Origin: Cymbidium sinense
Taxonomy: Eukaryota > Streptophyta > Magnoliopsida > Asparagales > Orchidaceae
Assembly: GCA_021442155.1 (NCBI GenBank)
Contig: CM038228.1
Location: 88,679,737 to 88,743,736 of the forward strand
Reading direction: 5' to 3'
DNA length: 64,000 nucleotides
Shown: positions 10,031 to 21,644 of the stretch, piece after piece
Position numbering within the stretch: the first letter of the stretch is position 1
Layout of the letters: the number at the start of each line of letters is the position of its first letter
The notes under the pieces: model-generated
Seen by the model: only the letters and a program-made list of their open reading frames with translations
Told to the model about the DNA's origin: nothing
Databases searched by the model: none
Program-made: the position numbers and the translations under genes

Positions 10031-12645
10031 ATTATTTAACATGTTTAGAAATCCATTTATCTATTTTAAAATGCGAGGAATCCTTAGCCATACGATCTTT
10101 GATCGGACGGCAAGAATATAAGCGTGTATCGCCGCCATTTGGGATGTGACATTTAAGTTACCCCCTCATGGTGCGACGGTAAAGCTTGGCACCGCCACGC
10201 ATGCGCTATGAGCTAGGGATTAGGGTTAATTAAAATGCTTAATTAATTTTTGATTAATCCATGGATCTTCAAAAATGCATAACACTTCATAAAAAATTCA
10301 AAAAATATTAAATAAAAACTTATGGATAGATAATTAAACCTAGAACATTTTAAAATTAGTTTTGATGAATTTTAAATTATGCTTTTCTCTGAATTTGGGT
10401 TTTATTGGAAAGTGTATTTTTTCTAATTACTCTTTGATTAGGTCTAATTAATCCCAAATTTCTTGGATAAGTTTTATGGATGACCTCGCTCTCTTAATTT
10501 TCTTGGGATTTATTAAAGGGATTAGAGTAATTACATATGGTTTCCTTAATTACCCTTCATGTACTTAAGCATAATTAGGGTATGATTAGTGGTTTTTATG
10601 ATTAGGGTTGATTAAGGTAAGATCTAGTAAGTAGGAGGTTTATGAAATAGTTTTGGGACATTTCCTTTAAGCTATTCCCTAAACCCCCTCTTCTTTCTTT
10701 AATCTCCTCTTAAATAAGGGTTAATTCATTAATTATAGCCTAAATCAATTTCAAAAAAAATACTAAAAAGTTCCATAACTTAATTAATCTACCTTAAATA
10801 GGTACTTAGGTGTTTAATATCCTAAGTTCAATTAAGGAAATCAAAATCCAATTCACATATGTGAAAGGGTGTTTTGAAAGTACTTAAGCTAAACCCCTTT
10901 GCTTAATTAACTTTTAATTGTGAACCAAATTGCATTAGGCCTTTTCCATTATTAGGTGCATTATAAATTTAAATTCCTTGTGGGTTTTATTTCATCTCAT
11001 TGGCTCATAATTACTTAGTTAATTCTTCTAAGGTGGTGTAGGTAAAGGGTTAATTAAGCCACTTAATTCATACCTTAACCTAATCAACACATACAAATGG
11101 ATCTAATTATCTAAAAATTAAAAAAAATACAAAACACATGTGGGAATGGGTTAGGAACAGCAAACTCATCTCTCATTTTCAAAATTAAATCAAATCACAA
11201 ATTATTTTGAAATTCACTTTGATTTATTCTAAATTTTCTTATTCTATAAGAATGTCTTTAGGATTTAAGAAAAGTGAGTTTGTTTACATGCTTTCATTAC
11301 TTTGGATCTTTCCTCAACATATTAAGTTGCATGCCATGTGATTTCATACATCCATAGTTTTGAAATTCAAAATTTAAAATGAAATTGTTTACTTTATGTC
11401 AAATTTGCTTGTATTGGCTAAAGTAGAAATATGAATGGCTATTATCACTAATAAATACACATTATTTTCAAAATACATAAATCAAATACCAAATCTGAAA
11501 GTGTGCTTTATGTTTTAATTATAAGCTTGCATGTGATAGATTATAAAGTCATGTTTAGTATAGGTTTCCTTTCTTTGTTATGTTAACATAGCTTTGAATA
11601 GGAGTTGGTAAGATGTAGAGTTCATTTGAAAAGAACCCAACACTAACTTAATTTTATACCCTATTCATCCCTATGCTATCACCTAAGAAGGGTTGCTTAT
11701 ACTTGCATACATAAATTGCATAAACAAAAATGAATCCATTAAGTAACCTTTTGCATTTTCCTTTTCTATTTCATTTCTTTTATATACATGTTTATACTTA
11801 AGAAAAGTGGAATATTAATCTAGACAACCCTGAGGTTGTGAGGCTTTAAGTAGCCCTAAGTCAGTTTTGTATTTTACACCTCTAGTTAACAATAGCACTG
11901 TACTCACTTATGCATTTCTTACTTTCATGTATGTATGTGAAAAATTGGATAAGAAACCTTTTTTTAAGAAAAATCATGCATATTTAATTTCTAAATTTCC
12001 TTAAATGAATTACTTAGCATGCATCATAAAGTGTGTCTAATACTCTCATTTGCATGTATAGGTATGCTTAGGCTCCATCCATATGCATGATATATATGTT
12101 GGGGAAAGAAATGAAGTAATGTGTGTTATGTAAATTTTGATTCATTTTATTTAATCTTAAAATGCCTTTAATAAGTTTGTATAGAGTTTATCTAAACTTA
12201 GGATTGATTAAAAAGTAATCAAAACATTCACCTAAATTAAACTAAAATATTAACCCACTTTAGAAAATTACCTAAGGTTAGGAAAGGAAGAGAAGTTCTT
12301 CTCTTTCCTCTTCATAACTTAGTAATTAATTGTAGGTTTCACTTAAACCAAATTAAAACATGAAATAAAATCAACCTAAAACACTTAAATAACATAAATG
12401 AAATCCTCCTCTAATTTGAACATGTTCTTCACTTAGAAAATTTAAACCTAAGTCATAACTAAGCATGTCACACAAGCCTTCAAAGCACACACATTAGCCT
12501 AAGTCACCACTTCTAGCCTTAGGTTGTTGGTGCATGGTTTGATGTTTATTTTGTTTTGTGATATATATTTTAGACTGGATGTTAAGGTGTATGTTCATAG
12601 AATGAATGGTAGGACATTCTTAGTATAACTATTCTTTTTTGCAGG

Positions 12646-12727
12646 GGATTGTGCTTAAGGGGCGCTATCATAAATAAAAATATAAATACTTTTTCTTGCA
12701 GGTGCTTTATACCCCTAAGCATAATCC
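12646..12727 (+). repeat. Long hairpin, left-arm copy
   Basis: GGATTGTGCTTAAGGGG and CCCCTAAGCATAATCC form an imperfect inverted repeat of about 16 bp around a loop of about 48 nt. The equivalent position in the right arm (23477-23555) keeps the stem while the loop has diverged. Confidence 0.6.
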
Positions 12728-14199
12728 ATAGGCAGTGGACTTAGCCATGTGTGGGGTGATAAGTCCAATATACATGCTTGGGATTTGTGTGATGTGATTT
12801 AGCTAACCTTTGTTTTGCAGGTGTTGGTTATATTACCACTTTTCCTTTTCATGTAAAAATTTATATAATTAGGATTTTGGAATGATTGTTATGGGGATTA
12901 GGATGAGCATTGGTTATAAGATCCTATCTTATGCACCATGTGAATCCTTGGAGCATCCACTTTCCAACCTTCCAAAGAAAGAACCAAAAGAAGAGAAGAA
13001 AGGAAGAAGAAAGAAAGAAGAATAAATCTTGAAGACCCCATAATGAATTCCTTATTTAATTATAATTTAATTCATTTATAATTTGGGTTGTATAAGGATA
13101 GAGCTTCATTTGATTTGATATTTTTGGGTTTGTGTGGTGGTGCCCGACCATAGTGGCCATTTATTCTTTTTACGATTAGCTTTATAAATTGATTAATGAT
13201 TTATTTAACTTTTGCATTAAGTGGCATGATTTTCTAGTTTCTTCCTTGCTTTATGTATGGTGCGGATGTGGATTAGGCTCCTTAGGAAAAATAAATCTTT
13301 TACCCAACTTAATAACTCAAATTAAAATTAAATAACTCATAACCTCATCTAAAGCTTAGGGTAAAATTAAGATAAAAGAATTAGCAACCCTTATTTGGAT
13401 GAGCATTTCTTTATAATATCATAATGCATCTTATTTCACTCTTGATTGGAGGGCTTCCACCTTTGCCACTTGACCTTTGAGGGTGTGGTGGAAACTCACC
13501 TCCTCCCTTTTCACTGATTTTGGCCAATAACTTATCTTTGAGTCAAAATGATTGTCCAAAAAAAAATAAAATAAAATTTGAAATTGTATTAGATTTAGGT
13601 CATTTGAAGCATGTCCCTTTACATGATCTAGTCTCTTTCTAAATAATAATAATAGCTATCTTTAAGCATAAGACATATATTTAAAGTCTAAGGTTGCTTC
13701 TCTTGATTGGAGTTAGTTGGTGGCCACCCCCAGGCAGTTATAAGTCCAAGTTATCGGGTGGTTTGTCCTCTCTTGTCGATGCAAACCAATTACCCATTTT
13801 CGCCTTAGATTTAGGTTGTGCTTCCGGCCCTCGCCGAAGCTCCCTAGATTTAAAGTCTAAGGTTGCTTCTCTATTTTGTGAGCCATAAGCATAATTCCTC
13901 ACCTCTTAGGCATTTCCTTAATCTTGTGTTTAGGAATCTTAAGTTCTAAAATTCTAATAAAAATATAACTCAAATAAACTAAATCAATTTCTAGAATGTA
14001 AAGCCAAACTATATGATAGTTTGAGATGCTCGCTAGGTTTCCTAGCATCTTGGGCATCTCCTACTTATCTCCCATTTTGGCTTTGATAATAACTCCTTCT
14101 TTTGATCAATCCCATTTAATCTTCAAGCACAAACCAATCAATTGATAGTCCTTCCTATTGAAATCTTCAGAGATAATGATCATTTACCTTAATCGAGAG

Positions 14200-14470
14200 T
14201 TTTCCTAAGGGATCCCGTCCCTTAGGATGTAATTAACTATGGGGCTTGTCCCTGTAGGGAACTTAACGAACCCAGTTTAAAATAAACCCTGCTTTACTTT
14301 TCCATGTAAAGTAAGGGAAGAATCTCTGGTACACATACAACCCATCATCCTTAGTCCTTATTGAGGTGATTGGTTCCATTAAAGGGTAGTGACTTACGTC
14401 TTTCGAGATAGTACATTTGATGACATACCCGATCACCTGAATAAGTACATCTGTGGATTTGCGTGGCATC
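14200..14470 (-). pseudogene. Conserved near-coding block at inner end of left arm
   Basis: A minus-strand frame of 68 codons (14263-14469) reads MPRKSTDVLIQVIGYVIKC and ends LNWVR. The plus strand at 21640-21880 carries a degenerate copy in the corresponding orientation of the right arm, with LYVYQRFF and YFTWKSK-type pieces recognisable. The protein family is not recognised. It is followed in both arms by TTCCCTACAGGG and a TAATTAAC motif. It could be a piece of the Tat internal region carried into both arms. Confidence 0.35.
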
Positions 14471-14639
14471 TTACCAAGATGAATTTCTATAAGGTCTCCT
14501 CTTTCTTTTCTCCCAATAGATTTAAAAGGTGACTCCCTAATAAGAATTTAAAACCAACAAATACTTTTCTTTGTCGAGAGGCCCAGTCTTTATCTTGTCC
14601 GACTCAAGTGTCACCTAATGAAACCCGAGAGGGTTGGCT

Positions 14640-15130
14640 AGTATGCTAATCACATTAGACCCATCCTCCGAACTGGATTCTAAGTCTATATGAATAATTG
14701 GGGTACTCCTATGAACTGGAACATAACCCCTATTGGCTGATGGCCAACCAGGGGGTCTTCCACCTCTAGAACTAAATCTTTCTCACCTACCTCACGGTGG
14801 AGGTTGAGTCATCTACTCACATGTCCATGAAGGATTGAACTATGGGTGGAATGTGATATCTTGGATCTATTACTTCTTCAATTTCCCTTTCTTGTTCACT
14901 TGGATTTTCTTTTTTCTTTTCTTTTTATTTTGCCTTTTATTTTTCTTTTTCTTCATTTTATATTGCTTTTGAATTTGAGTTTTGTTCAAGTTCATGAGAA
15001 ATGGTGTTTTAAAAAAGATAGTAGGTCGCATCTTCATATATTTCAACCTCTTTAACTGAAAATGGCTTTTCATTTCCTTTGACATAATACTCAATCTCAT
15101 CCTTCATGAACTTCATGCTAATGGAGGAGG
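14640..15130 (-). pseudogene. Tat linker copy (Lys-rich), minus strand
   Basis: The minus strand encodes KFMKDEIEYYVKGNEKPFSV followed by EIYEDATYY-like sequence and then a long Lys-rich run. The frame 14870-15100 holds much of this. It is the reverse-oriented homologue of 1-440. The low-complexity Lys run also creates a chance hydrophobic frame on the plus strand (14846-15055), which is not a gene. Confidence 0.6.
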
Positions 15131-15740
15131 ATGGAATTATTTTGTTTTGATGTATCTAAGGCCCAAGCAAAGCGATGAATGAAGTATTCAAATCAATTAT
15201 GAAAACTTGGCTTTCTTTCAATCACCTATCTCCAAGGTAACACTATGTAACAGCCCGCTTTCCTTGGCATCCCATCTCTCGTGTGGAGATGTCGATCTTC
15301 AAATAGGCAGAGTCTTTAGACCATTCCTTGATGCACTGATCGATGAGAACTCAGCTAGTAGCTGTCCATGTCAGAATGTAGAGGATTGTACTCTATGTCC
15401 CCAGTAGGTCTTCATCTATGAAAGTGATTCTGAGCTTCTTTGGAAAAAACTCCTCACGTGGTGGTTAGTTGAGAGCATATCTCAAGATCAAAGAGATCAT
15501 TGATTAATGATTCCCTCATCTCTTTAGATACAAGGGCATCATTATGCTTTGTTGAGATGACAACTTTCTTAGGTGAGAGAGGACATTATAGTCCACCTTA
15601 GGCTAATCCTCCACAAGCATATCCAAGGGTGGAGCATCACGTGGAGGGCTTCGATCCTCAACCAATGACTTGTTTCCTCTATCTTGAGGTGCTACCTAGA
15701 AGGTAGAACCTTGCCACTCTGAGGTTGACTTTGGTGATCT
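15130..15740 (-). pseudogene. Protease-like segment of Tat polyprotein
   Basis: The minus strand reads KLRITFIDEDLLG near 15430 and then SVLID-like TS*VLIDQCIKE near 15360. This resembles the segment around the aspartic protease of plant Ty3/gypsy elements, where LRI(T)F and VLIDxGS are expected. The catalytic Asp-Ser/Thr-Gly triad is not intact, as the residues after VLID are QC. Stops interrupt it. The assignment relies on position between gag and the linker. Confidence 0.45.
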
Positions 15741-15764
15741 TTTGTGGCGGGGTAATGGAAGGTT

Positions 15765-16181
15765 CTACACATCACGCTCACCTATAGCTTCTCCTATGGG
15801 ACCCTTAGAATTGAATGATTCTAAGTCTATCTCAAGAGGTGAACCCGTAGTTTTTAGAGTAGAAAAATCCAACTCTAAATCAGAAAGAGAAAGATCAGAA
15901 TTATTATAGTTGTTTTGACTTGAAGAGTTATCATTAAGAATAGAAGTAGACAACCCATCATATGTGACACAGATGTAATTCAAGCTAGTTTTCTTCTTCA
16001 ATTTCTTGGATTTGATAAGAGGTACAAAGTAGAAATCAGGTAAAGTAAGAGGGGTAAAGGATTTGATGCCCATATCCACTGATACAAGAGTTCTACTAGT
16101 AGAAGAAGATGAACTATCTGAAGTTGAGGAAGTCACCGATGTGGTAGCTGTAATGGTAGGCGGGAGGCTGGACTCGGTCAA
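15765..16181 (-). pseudogene. Ser-rich spacer downstream of gag
   Basis: A 138-codon minus-strand frame, rich in Ser, Thr, Asp and Asn. Its N-terminal third is a Ser/Thr run (STSDSSSSSTSRTLVSV), followed by a basic KSKKLKKKT patch and an acidic SDLSLSDLELDF segment. It has no recognised domain and probably is an inter-domain spacer between gag and protease. It directly follows the gag tail frame at 16190-16414. Confidence 0.45.
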
Positions 16182-16189
16182 TGGTTACG

Positions 16190-16620
16190 CTACTTGGCTA
16201 TCCCAGGATGGCATAGGCTGCTGCTACTGCTGAGCTCCCCTTTTCCCCAAGTTGGCACTGGTAACTTGCAAACCTTCCTTGATATTAGAGTTTTGAGCTG
16301 ACTCAGGCACCTACAAGGAAAGTTTCTTGATTTTGGAGATAATTTTCTTAGAGGTTTTGCATATGGAGATATCCCAGCCTTATTTGGTTTTGGAAGGATC
16401 GTAGTCATCCCCAAGGATTACCCTAATAAAACTAGATGGTTGTTCCACAAGGTATTCCTTCGGGATGACTATAGTACTAGTCTTGAAGCTATGTTCAAGT
16501 TAGTCCTTGAATGTAAAGCAATCCTCCAAAATATGACCTAGCATGTGGTGGTAGGGGCAAAAGTTAGGATCATTGCTTTTACCCACTTCCTAGCCTTTTA
16601 GGTTGTGTGAAAGTCTTCTT
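16190..16620 (-). pseudogene. gag C-terminal part with CCHC-like knuckle
   Basis: The minus strand at 16559-16518 reads CPYHHMLGHILEDC, a C-x2-H-x4-H-x4-C arrangement that matches the CxxHxxxGHxxxxC pattern common in Tat gag proteins. It is followed by FTFKD and then YLVEQPSSFIRVILGDDYDP. Such knuckles bind the genomic RNA during particle assembly. Stops follow the knuckle and recur at about 16410, so the frame is broken. Confidence 0.7.
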
Positions 16621-16999
16621 TAAGAGATTCTTAAAGATTTTCCTAACCTCCCTCTTAAATGAGTATGGTTTATTTAATTTATCCATAAAAGTGGGTGGAT
16701 GGTAGCTACCTGGCGACACGTATATGTACCGCTACTGCTGATGATGTGTTGAGGAGGTGGTGGGCTGGCCATGGAGGCTATTTGCAGGTAGCTCTAGTGG
16801 TAGAGGTGGAAGCAAAGGCTGCTAAGGCCACTGTCTCTCTAACTGATCTCTAGCCAATTGCTTTCCCTTATCTAGAATTGTCACTATTCTCATCTTCTTC
16901 TCATAGACCTTCTATGGCTTTGCTTTGGGCAACTAGTCTTAAAAAGGCAACTGTTTGGCCTCTCCTTACAGACTAGCCTTGTTGATTAGCTTCTCAAAT

Positions 17000-17400
17000 A
17001 TTTTGATAGTGAAGCCCTTAAGCATGAAGGCGACCGGGCCATGGATATTTCTTAGAAGAATCTCAATAGCATCTGCTCAAACAGTTGTAGCTCATATTTC
17101 ATACTTAGGTTACGTTATCTGAGAATATAGTCAATAAGGGACTCACTTGGGTGTTATTGTGCTACAACGAGATCACCAACAGTAACCCTTTACTGAGCTC
17201 CAGCAAACCTCTTGATAAAGAGTTGCTCTAACTTAATAAATGTCTTTACTAAATTATTAGGAAGTTTAGCATACCAATCGAAAGTAATCCCTACTAGGCT
17301 ATTAATGAAAGGTGAAATAGCAAAGCATCACGCACCAAGCAATAATTGGCTGAGTAATATGTGCCTCGGGTTCCCACGCCATCAAAACTCTTGAAGGAAG
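17000..17400 (-). pseudogene. gag core (retrotransposon gag domain), degenerate
   Basis: Read from 17340 to 17020 the minus strand gives CFAISPFINSLVGITFDWYA, then KTFIKLEQLFIKRFAGAQ, RVTVGDLVVAQ and HPSESLIDYILR. This is the pattern of the capsid-like gag domain of plant LTR retrotransposons (hydrophobic helix, DWY/WF, F..L...F...F, Q..ESL.DYI.R). Three stops lie inside. The domain would form the particle shell. Confidence 0.75.
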
Positions 17401-19100
17401 GTGGCATGAAACCCAGGATATTGGATTACATCAAATTCCTCATGTAAGGTCTACCCTTTGAAACTGATGATCCTCCTCGGGCTTGAGCCAATGCTTCCTT
17501 CACCTACTGCTCAACCATGAACTTCATGTCTTTTTCTGTATGGAGGTAATGTCCACTATCTTCCTATACATGTTGTTGTTACATTGCTTTACCGGAGGTA
17601 AAGTCTTGGCTAGTTCCAAGACATGCACCAACTCTCTAGTCTTGTGGTAGGATGACTGAGGCTTCACAATGTTAAGCATAGAGATCCATAAGCCTCTTCT
17701 CCATCCTTTCTATCTTTTCATCCTTATGTTTGATATGTGCTAGGAGGTGTTGGGTCGAGTGGGTTGTGTCTTCCTGTTCAGGCTCTACACCTTCCATAGT
17801 CTGCTCTCGAGGAGGATTCCACATCATGCAAACCCAGAGTCTCCCAACAAATCATCTTCATTGGGATCAAAGCGATCTTCTCCTCATCGGACAATCATAC
17901 CTAGAATTTCCTTTATTTTCCATAAGATAATGTGCCCTTGTCTCCTTAAGAGAGATCTCAATGGGTACAAATGATTTAGGTGTGGTGTGATCGTCATGTC
18001 TTGAAAAGGACCTCCCCTACTTGAGAATCAATCCTATGAGGATTGTACTCACTAGAAGAGACACACTCCTGACTATCACTGACTCTGAAAAGGGTGACAC
18101 TCCTAGGAGGTTCTACTATCATCGGTGCAAGGACTATCATCTGCTCCCTCTACAATAGCTGCCACCATCTCTATATCCTACTTCACTGGTGGTGTTGGTG
18201 AAGGGACGACCACTATGCTTCAGGGTCGCCACTCCCTCCACACCCAGCGTGAGAAGGTAAAAAGAAAGCTTGGCTTCACCAGCAGGTGCAGATGGAGTAT
18301 GATCCCTCGACCATAGCAATCAGCGTTGTACACTTCTCCCCAGATATGGCCTTCATGGCCTTCTGTGGAACTGAAGATGTTGTGACGTGAATAGGTGATG
18401 GCGGAGATAGAGTGATGGTGGAGACACCATCGACTCTTTATGAATAGGAGATGTCCTCTTGTGATGATTGGTCCCAATAAGTAGGATGTTATTTGTATGG
18501 TGAGCGGGTAGTGCTGGAAAATCGAAAAGTCGGCTGCCGTGGCGGCGAACCTCCTCTCCTACTAGTGATATGAACAGATGTATGGGCCTCTCTGGCCCTC
18601 TCCTATCAAAGGTGTTTCCCCACGCTGTGGGGGATGATGGATCTCAAATCAAATTGAGCTACGGACTCTTAATGTACGTAAGCTCTGCCAACTTAGCGTA
18701 AGGCATGAGGAGGCGCATACAACCTCCTCTAGTAATGCAGTCTGAACCATTGGTGGAGGTGAAGTACGAATCCTATTAGCATCCTCTTTGTCTAACCCAT
18801 AGAAAGGATGAAACTGGTTCGTTATAACCAGGAGGGTGATCAAAGTAGGTACCTCCTCTACAACTGACCGCGTAGCGGCCTCCATCTCCCTGGCAATCCT
18901 AGTATGATACCACTTGATCATGCAATTTTTATTTCTCCTCTGTATCCAAGAAGGATGAGTAAAGTAAGAACTATACCTTAAAGGCAGGGGAGGCAATCGT
19001 TGGGATCGAGGCCTTACCCCGGTGCCAAAGCATGGTCTAGCTTCAAAGGGAAACCAAGAGGCGCCGCAGCTCTGTCCATCCTTCTTGGTGGTGGGACCGC
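17400..19100 (-). pseudogene. N-terminal gag region, broken
   Basis: Minus-strand frames at 18649-18996 (115 codons) and 18220-18477 (85 codons) and the text between them probably derive from the N-terminal part of gag, by position upstream of the gag core. No domain is recognised. Pieces such as GLDKEDANRIRTSPPP suggest a Pro-rich linker. Overlapping plus-strand frames at 17730-17974 and 18125-18316 are likely shadows. Confidence 0.35.
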
Positions 19101-19568
19101 TTTCTCTTTAATGTGGGGAGGTCAGAATCCGAGGGTAACTTGATCTGGATGGCCACGACCATGATCCTCGGCGGTTATGAGGTGAGTGCCCTCACATGTG
19201 ATCCTCACTCCCTTAAATCCCCTGCTGAAATGAATAAGGTGGGTATGATCCATTCAAGAAAAATTGGCCTGATCGAAGGCCAAGTCCATGCCATGAGGGA
19301 AAGTGAACACAAACTTCTATGAGCCTTCCATTTCAAATCAACTATAAAAATTGAATGACTGAATTGTAACTGTAGTTGTGATTGATATTGAGAATTTGCA
19401 ATATAGAAATGAGCCTGGATTAGATTTATGCTTTTATTGATTTTTGAATTTGAACTGAAAATTTGAACCCACATCCAACATCTTGGAAGTGTTAAGTGGG
19501 GTTTAAATGGATTAAAGAAGATTTAAAAATTTGATTGAAAAGAGAAATTTTGAATATGAATCCAACTC

Positions 19569-21045
19569 CAACAAATTTGGGTATGTTGAAAGATGGATTC
19601 AAATATTTTAGAAGGATGCTTCCATAGGTTCATGTTTGAAATTAGATTTTGATTTGAGGACCATTTCCTTTAACAAATTTGGGTATATTAAAGTAAGGGT
19701 CAATTGGTTTTATTTTTAATTTCATATTTTGGAATCCACTCACTTAGCAAATTTGGATATGCTAAGTGAGGTGTTTGAAAACAATTTCTTCTTTTTGTTT
19801 CTTTGTTTGTTTTGTGAATCATGTAAATTTTGAGAATAGAATCTTTGCTTAGCAAATTTGGGTATGCTAAATAAAGAATCCAAATATTTTGTTATTTTTG
19901 AAAAAGAGGATCTTTACTTAACAAATTTAGGTATGCTAAATAAATGATCCAATGTGATTGATTTTGTTCTCTTGATTTTTTTTTTTAAAAGAGGATTTCT
20001 ATTGAGCAAATTTAGGTGTGCTAAATAGGAGATCCAAGTGTGTTTTTATTTTGATTTTGTTGAAAAGAGGATTCTTAACAAATTTAGGTATGCTAAGGAA
20101 ATCCAAATGCATTTCATTTTGATTATTTTGAAAAGAGAATCCTTAGCAAATTTAGGTATGCTAAGAAAATTAAAATGTGGTTTGTTTTGACTTTTGTTGA
20201 TTTTTGAAAAGGGATCCTTAGTAAATTTAGGTATGCTGAAGAAATCCAAGTGTGTTTCATTATTTTAGTTTTTTTTTAAAAGAGGATCTTTAGCAAACTT
20301 AGGTATGATAAGGAAATCCAAATGTATTTTGATTTTGAAAATGAGGATTTTCACTTAGCAAATTTGGGTATGCTAAATGAAAGTTCTAAATATTGTTTCT
20401 ATTTTGAAAATGAGGATTTTCACTAAGAAATTTAGGTATGCTAAATGAAAGATCCAAATGTTGTTTTATGTTTTGAAAAGATGTTTATTGACTTTATTTT
20501 GAAAAGAGGATCTTCACTTAGCCATTTTGGGTATGCTAAATGAAGAATCCAAATGTTGTTTTACTTTTGGAAAGATGATTATTAATTTTGATTTTTGAAA
20601 AGGTGTTTATTGATTTAATCTTTGAAAATATGATTGTTGTTTCTTATTTTGAAATAAAATCTTCATTCAGTAAATTGAGTGTATTGAATGGAGATATTCA
20701 TTTGTGTGTTTGAAAAATATGATTAATGATTTTGATTAAAAATGAAAACCTTCATTCAATAAATTTGAGTATATTGAATGAAAGTGTTCATTTGTGCTTT
20801 TGGAAAATATGATTGTTGATTTTGATTGAAAATGGAAACTTTCATTCAATAAATTTGAGCATATTGAATGAAAGTGTTCATTTGTGATTTTGGAAAATAT
20901 GATTGTTGATTTTGATTGAAACTGAAAATTTTCATTCAATAAATTTGAGCATATTGAATGGAAGTGTTCATTTGTGCTTTTAGAAAATATGATTGTTTAT
21001 TTTGATTTTTGGAAAGTGACTTCCTCATTTAATAAATTGAATAAG
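19569..21045 (-). repeat. Minisatellite of ~18 hairpin-bearing units
   Basis: About 18 units, spaced roughly 65-150 bp, each contain an inverted repeat around a conserved 10-nt loop AATTT(G/A)(G/A)G(T/C)A. Stems differ between units yet remain complementary: CTCACTTAGCA/TGCTAAGTGAG at 19739-19770, CTTAGCA/TGCTAAG near 20140, CAACA/TGTTG at 19569, and ACTTTCATTCAATA/TATTGAATGAAAGT at 20838-20875. AT-rich filler (TTTTGATTTTGAAAA-like) separates them. The array lies between the right inverted arm and gag of the minus-strand element, where a retrotransposon leader would be. Confidence 0.8.
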
Positions 21046-21644
21046 GCAGTTCACTTGTGCTTTTTGAAAAGAATGATTTTGGATTTTATTATTATTTTAT
21101 TATAAAAAATTCCTACATATAATCATGAAGATTGTTAGATGAGGTTGGTTTGCAAAAGATTTGTGAAAATATTTTACTATGTGTATTTTGAAAAGTGCTT
21201 TTTGGAAAGATGATGTTTTTCATAAAAGGATTTATTCTTTCTTTATTTTTGAAATGAACCTTTCCTTACCATAGAAATAGTAAGTAGGAAGTCTTTGATC
21301 ATTTTCTTTTTATTCAATTTTTATTTCTACCCATTCGGGAACCCAACGGGGGTTTTAAGACCAACACGGGGTGAGGTCCTAAAACCTAAAGATGTTGGCT
21401 AGCTTAATTTAAGGATGAAATAAGCTAAGTGCCAACGGAAAGAAAGATAGTCTCGGATTCACACAAGATTATAAATCCACTATCGATACTTGGAGATAAT
21501 AATCATTTACCAAAGATGAAGAGAGGAACTCTCCCTAGGGAAGTCGCTAGAAAAATCTATGGTGAAAATATTCCCGCCTTCATCTATCCCTTTGAAAGAG
21601 AATGAATGAAAACAGAAATATACACCTTTTAGTTGAGACATCAC
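21046..21644. other. Transition between minisatellite and right arm
   Basis: About 600 bp without a gene. It contains TTTTGAAAA-type filler continuing from the minisatellite, then a more complex block with ACGGGGGTTTTAAGACC and ACACGGGGTGAGGTCC, two similar GGGG-containing pieces near 21350. It may be the edge of the element leader. No function is visible. Confidence 0.3.

Larger units (their letters stand above)
6591..14470 (+). repeat. Left arm of ~7.8-kb inverted repeat
   Basis: Read forward, this stretch matches the reverse complement of 29456-21645 landmark by landmark. The landmarks are TGTTGA...TCAACA ends, a block at 6600-6790 against 29270-29450, the AATATAAATGA repeats, the TTGACCC-rich zone, the GGACGG hairpin zone, a TTAACAA/GTTAACC block (11.9 kb against 24.3 kb), the long hairpin (12646 against 23477), a GGGGGTGGCCACC block (13.72 kb against 22.38 kb) and a near-coding block at 14.2-14.47 kb. 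The arms are clearly diverged, with many indels. No intact gene is seen. The likely origin is two long Tat LTRs, or LTR plus leader, in opposite orientation. Confidence 0.75.
14480..19100 (-). mobile_element. Tat-lineage gag and protease half, minus strand
   Basis: Reading from 19.1 kb down to 14.5 kb on the minus strand gives N-terminal gag, gag core, a zinc-knuckle-like motif, a Ser-rich spacer, a protease-like segment and the same linker that opens the plus-strand element at 1-600. No reverse transcriptase or integrase follows; the sequence runs into the left inverted arm instead. Numerous stops show it is dead. It complements the pol half at 1-4185 in content but has the opposite orientation. 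Confidence 0.75.

Noticed and set aside
14846..15055. Hydrophobic plus-strand frame that looks like a membrane protein
   Set aside because: It is the complement of the Lys-rich Tat linker on the minus strand.
19569..21045. CRISPR-like regularly spaced palindromic repeats
   Set aside because: The filler between repeats is itself repetitive, spacing is irregular, stems vary, and the host is a plant; a minisatellite is the right description.
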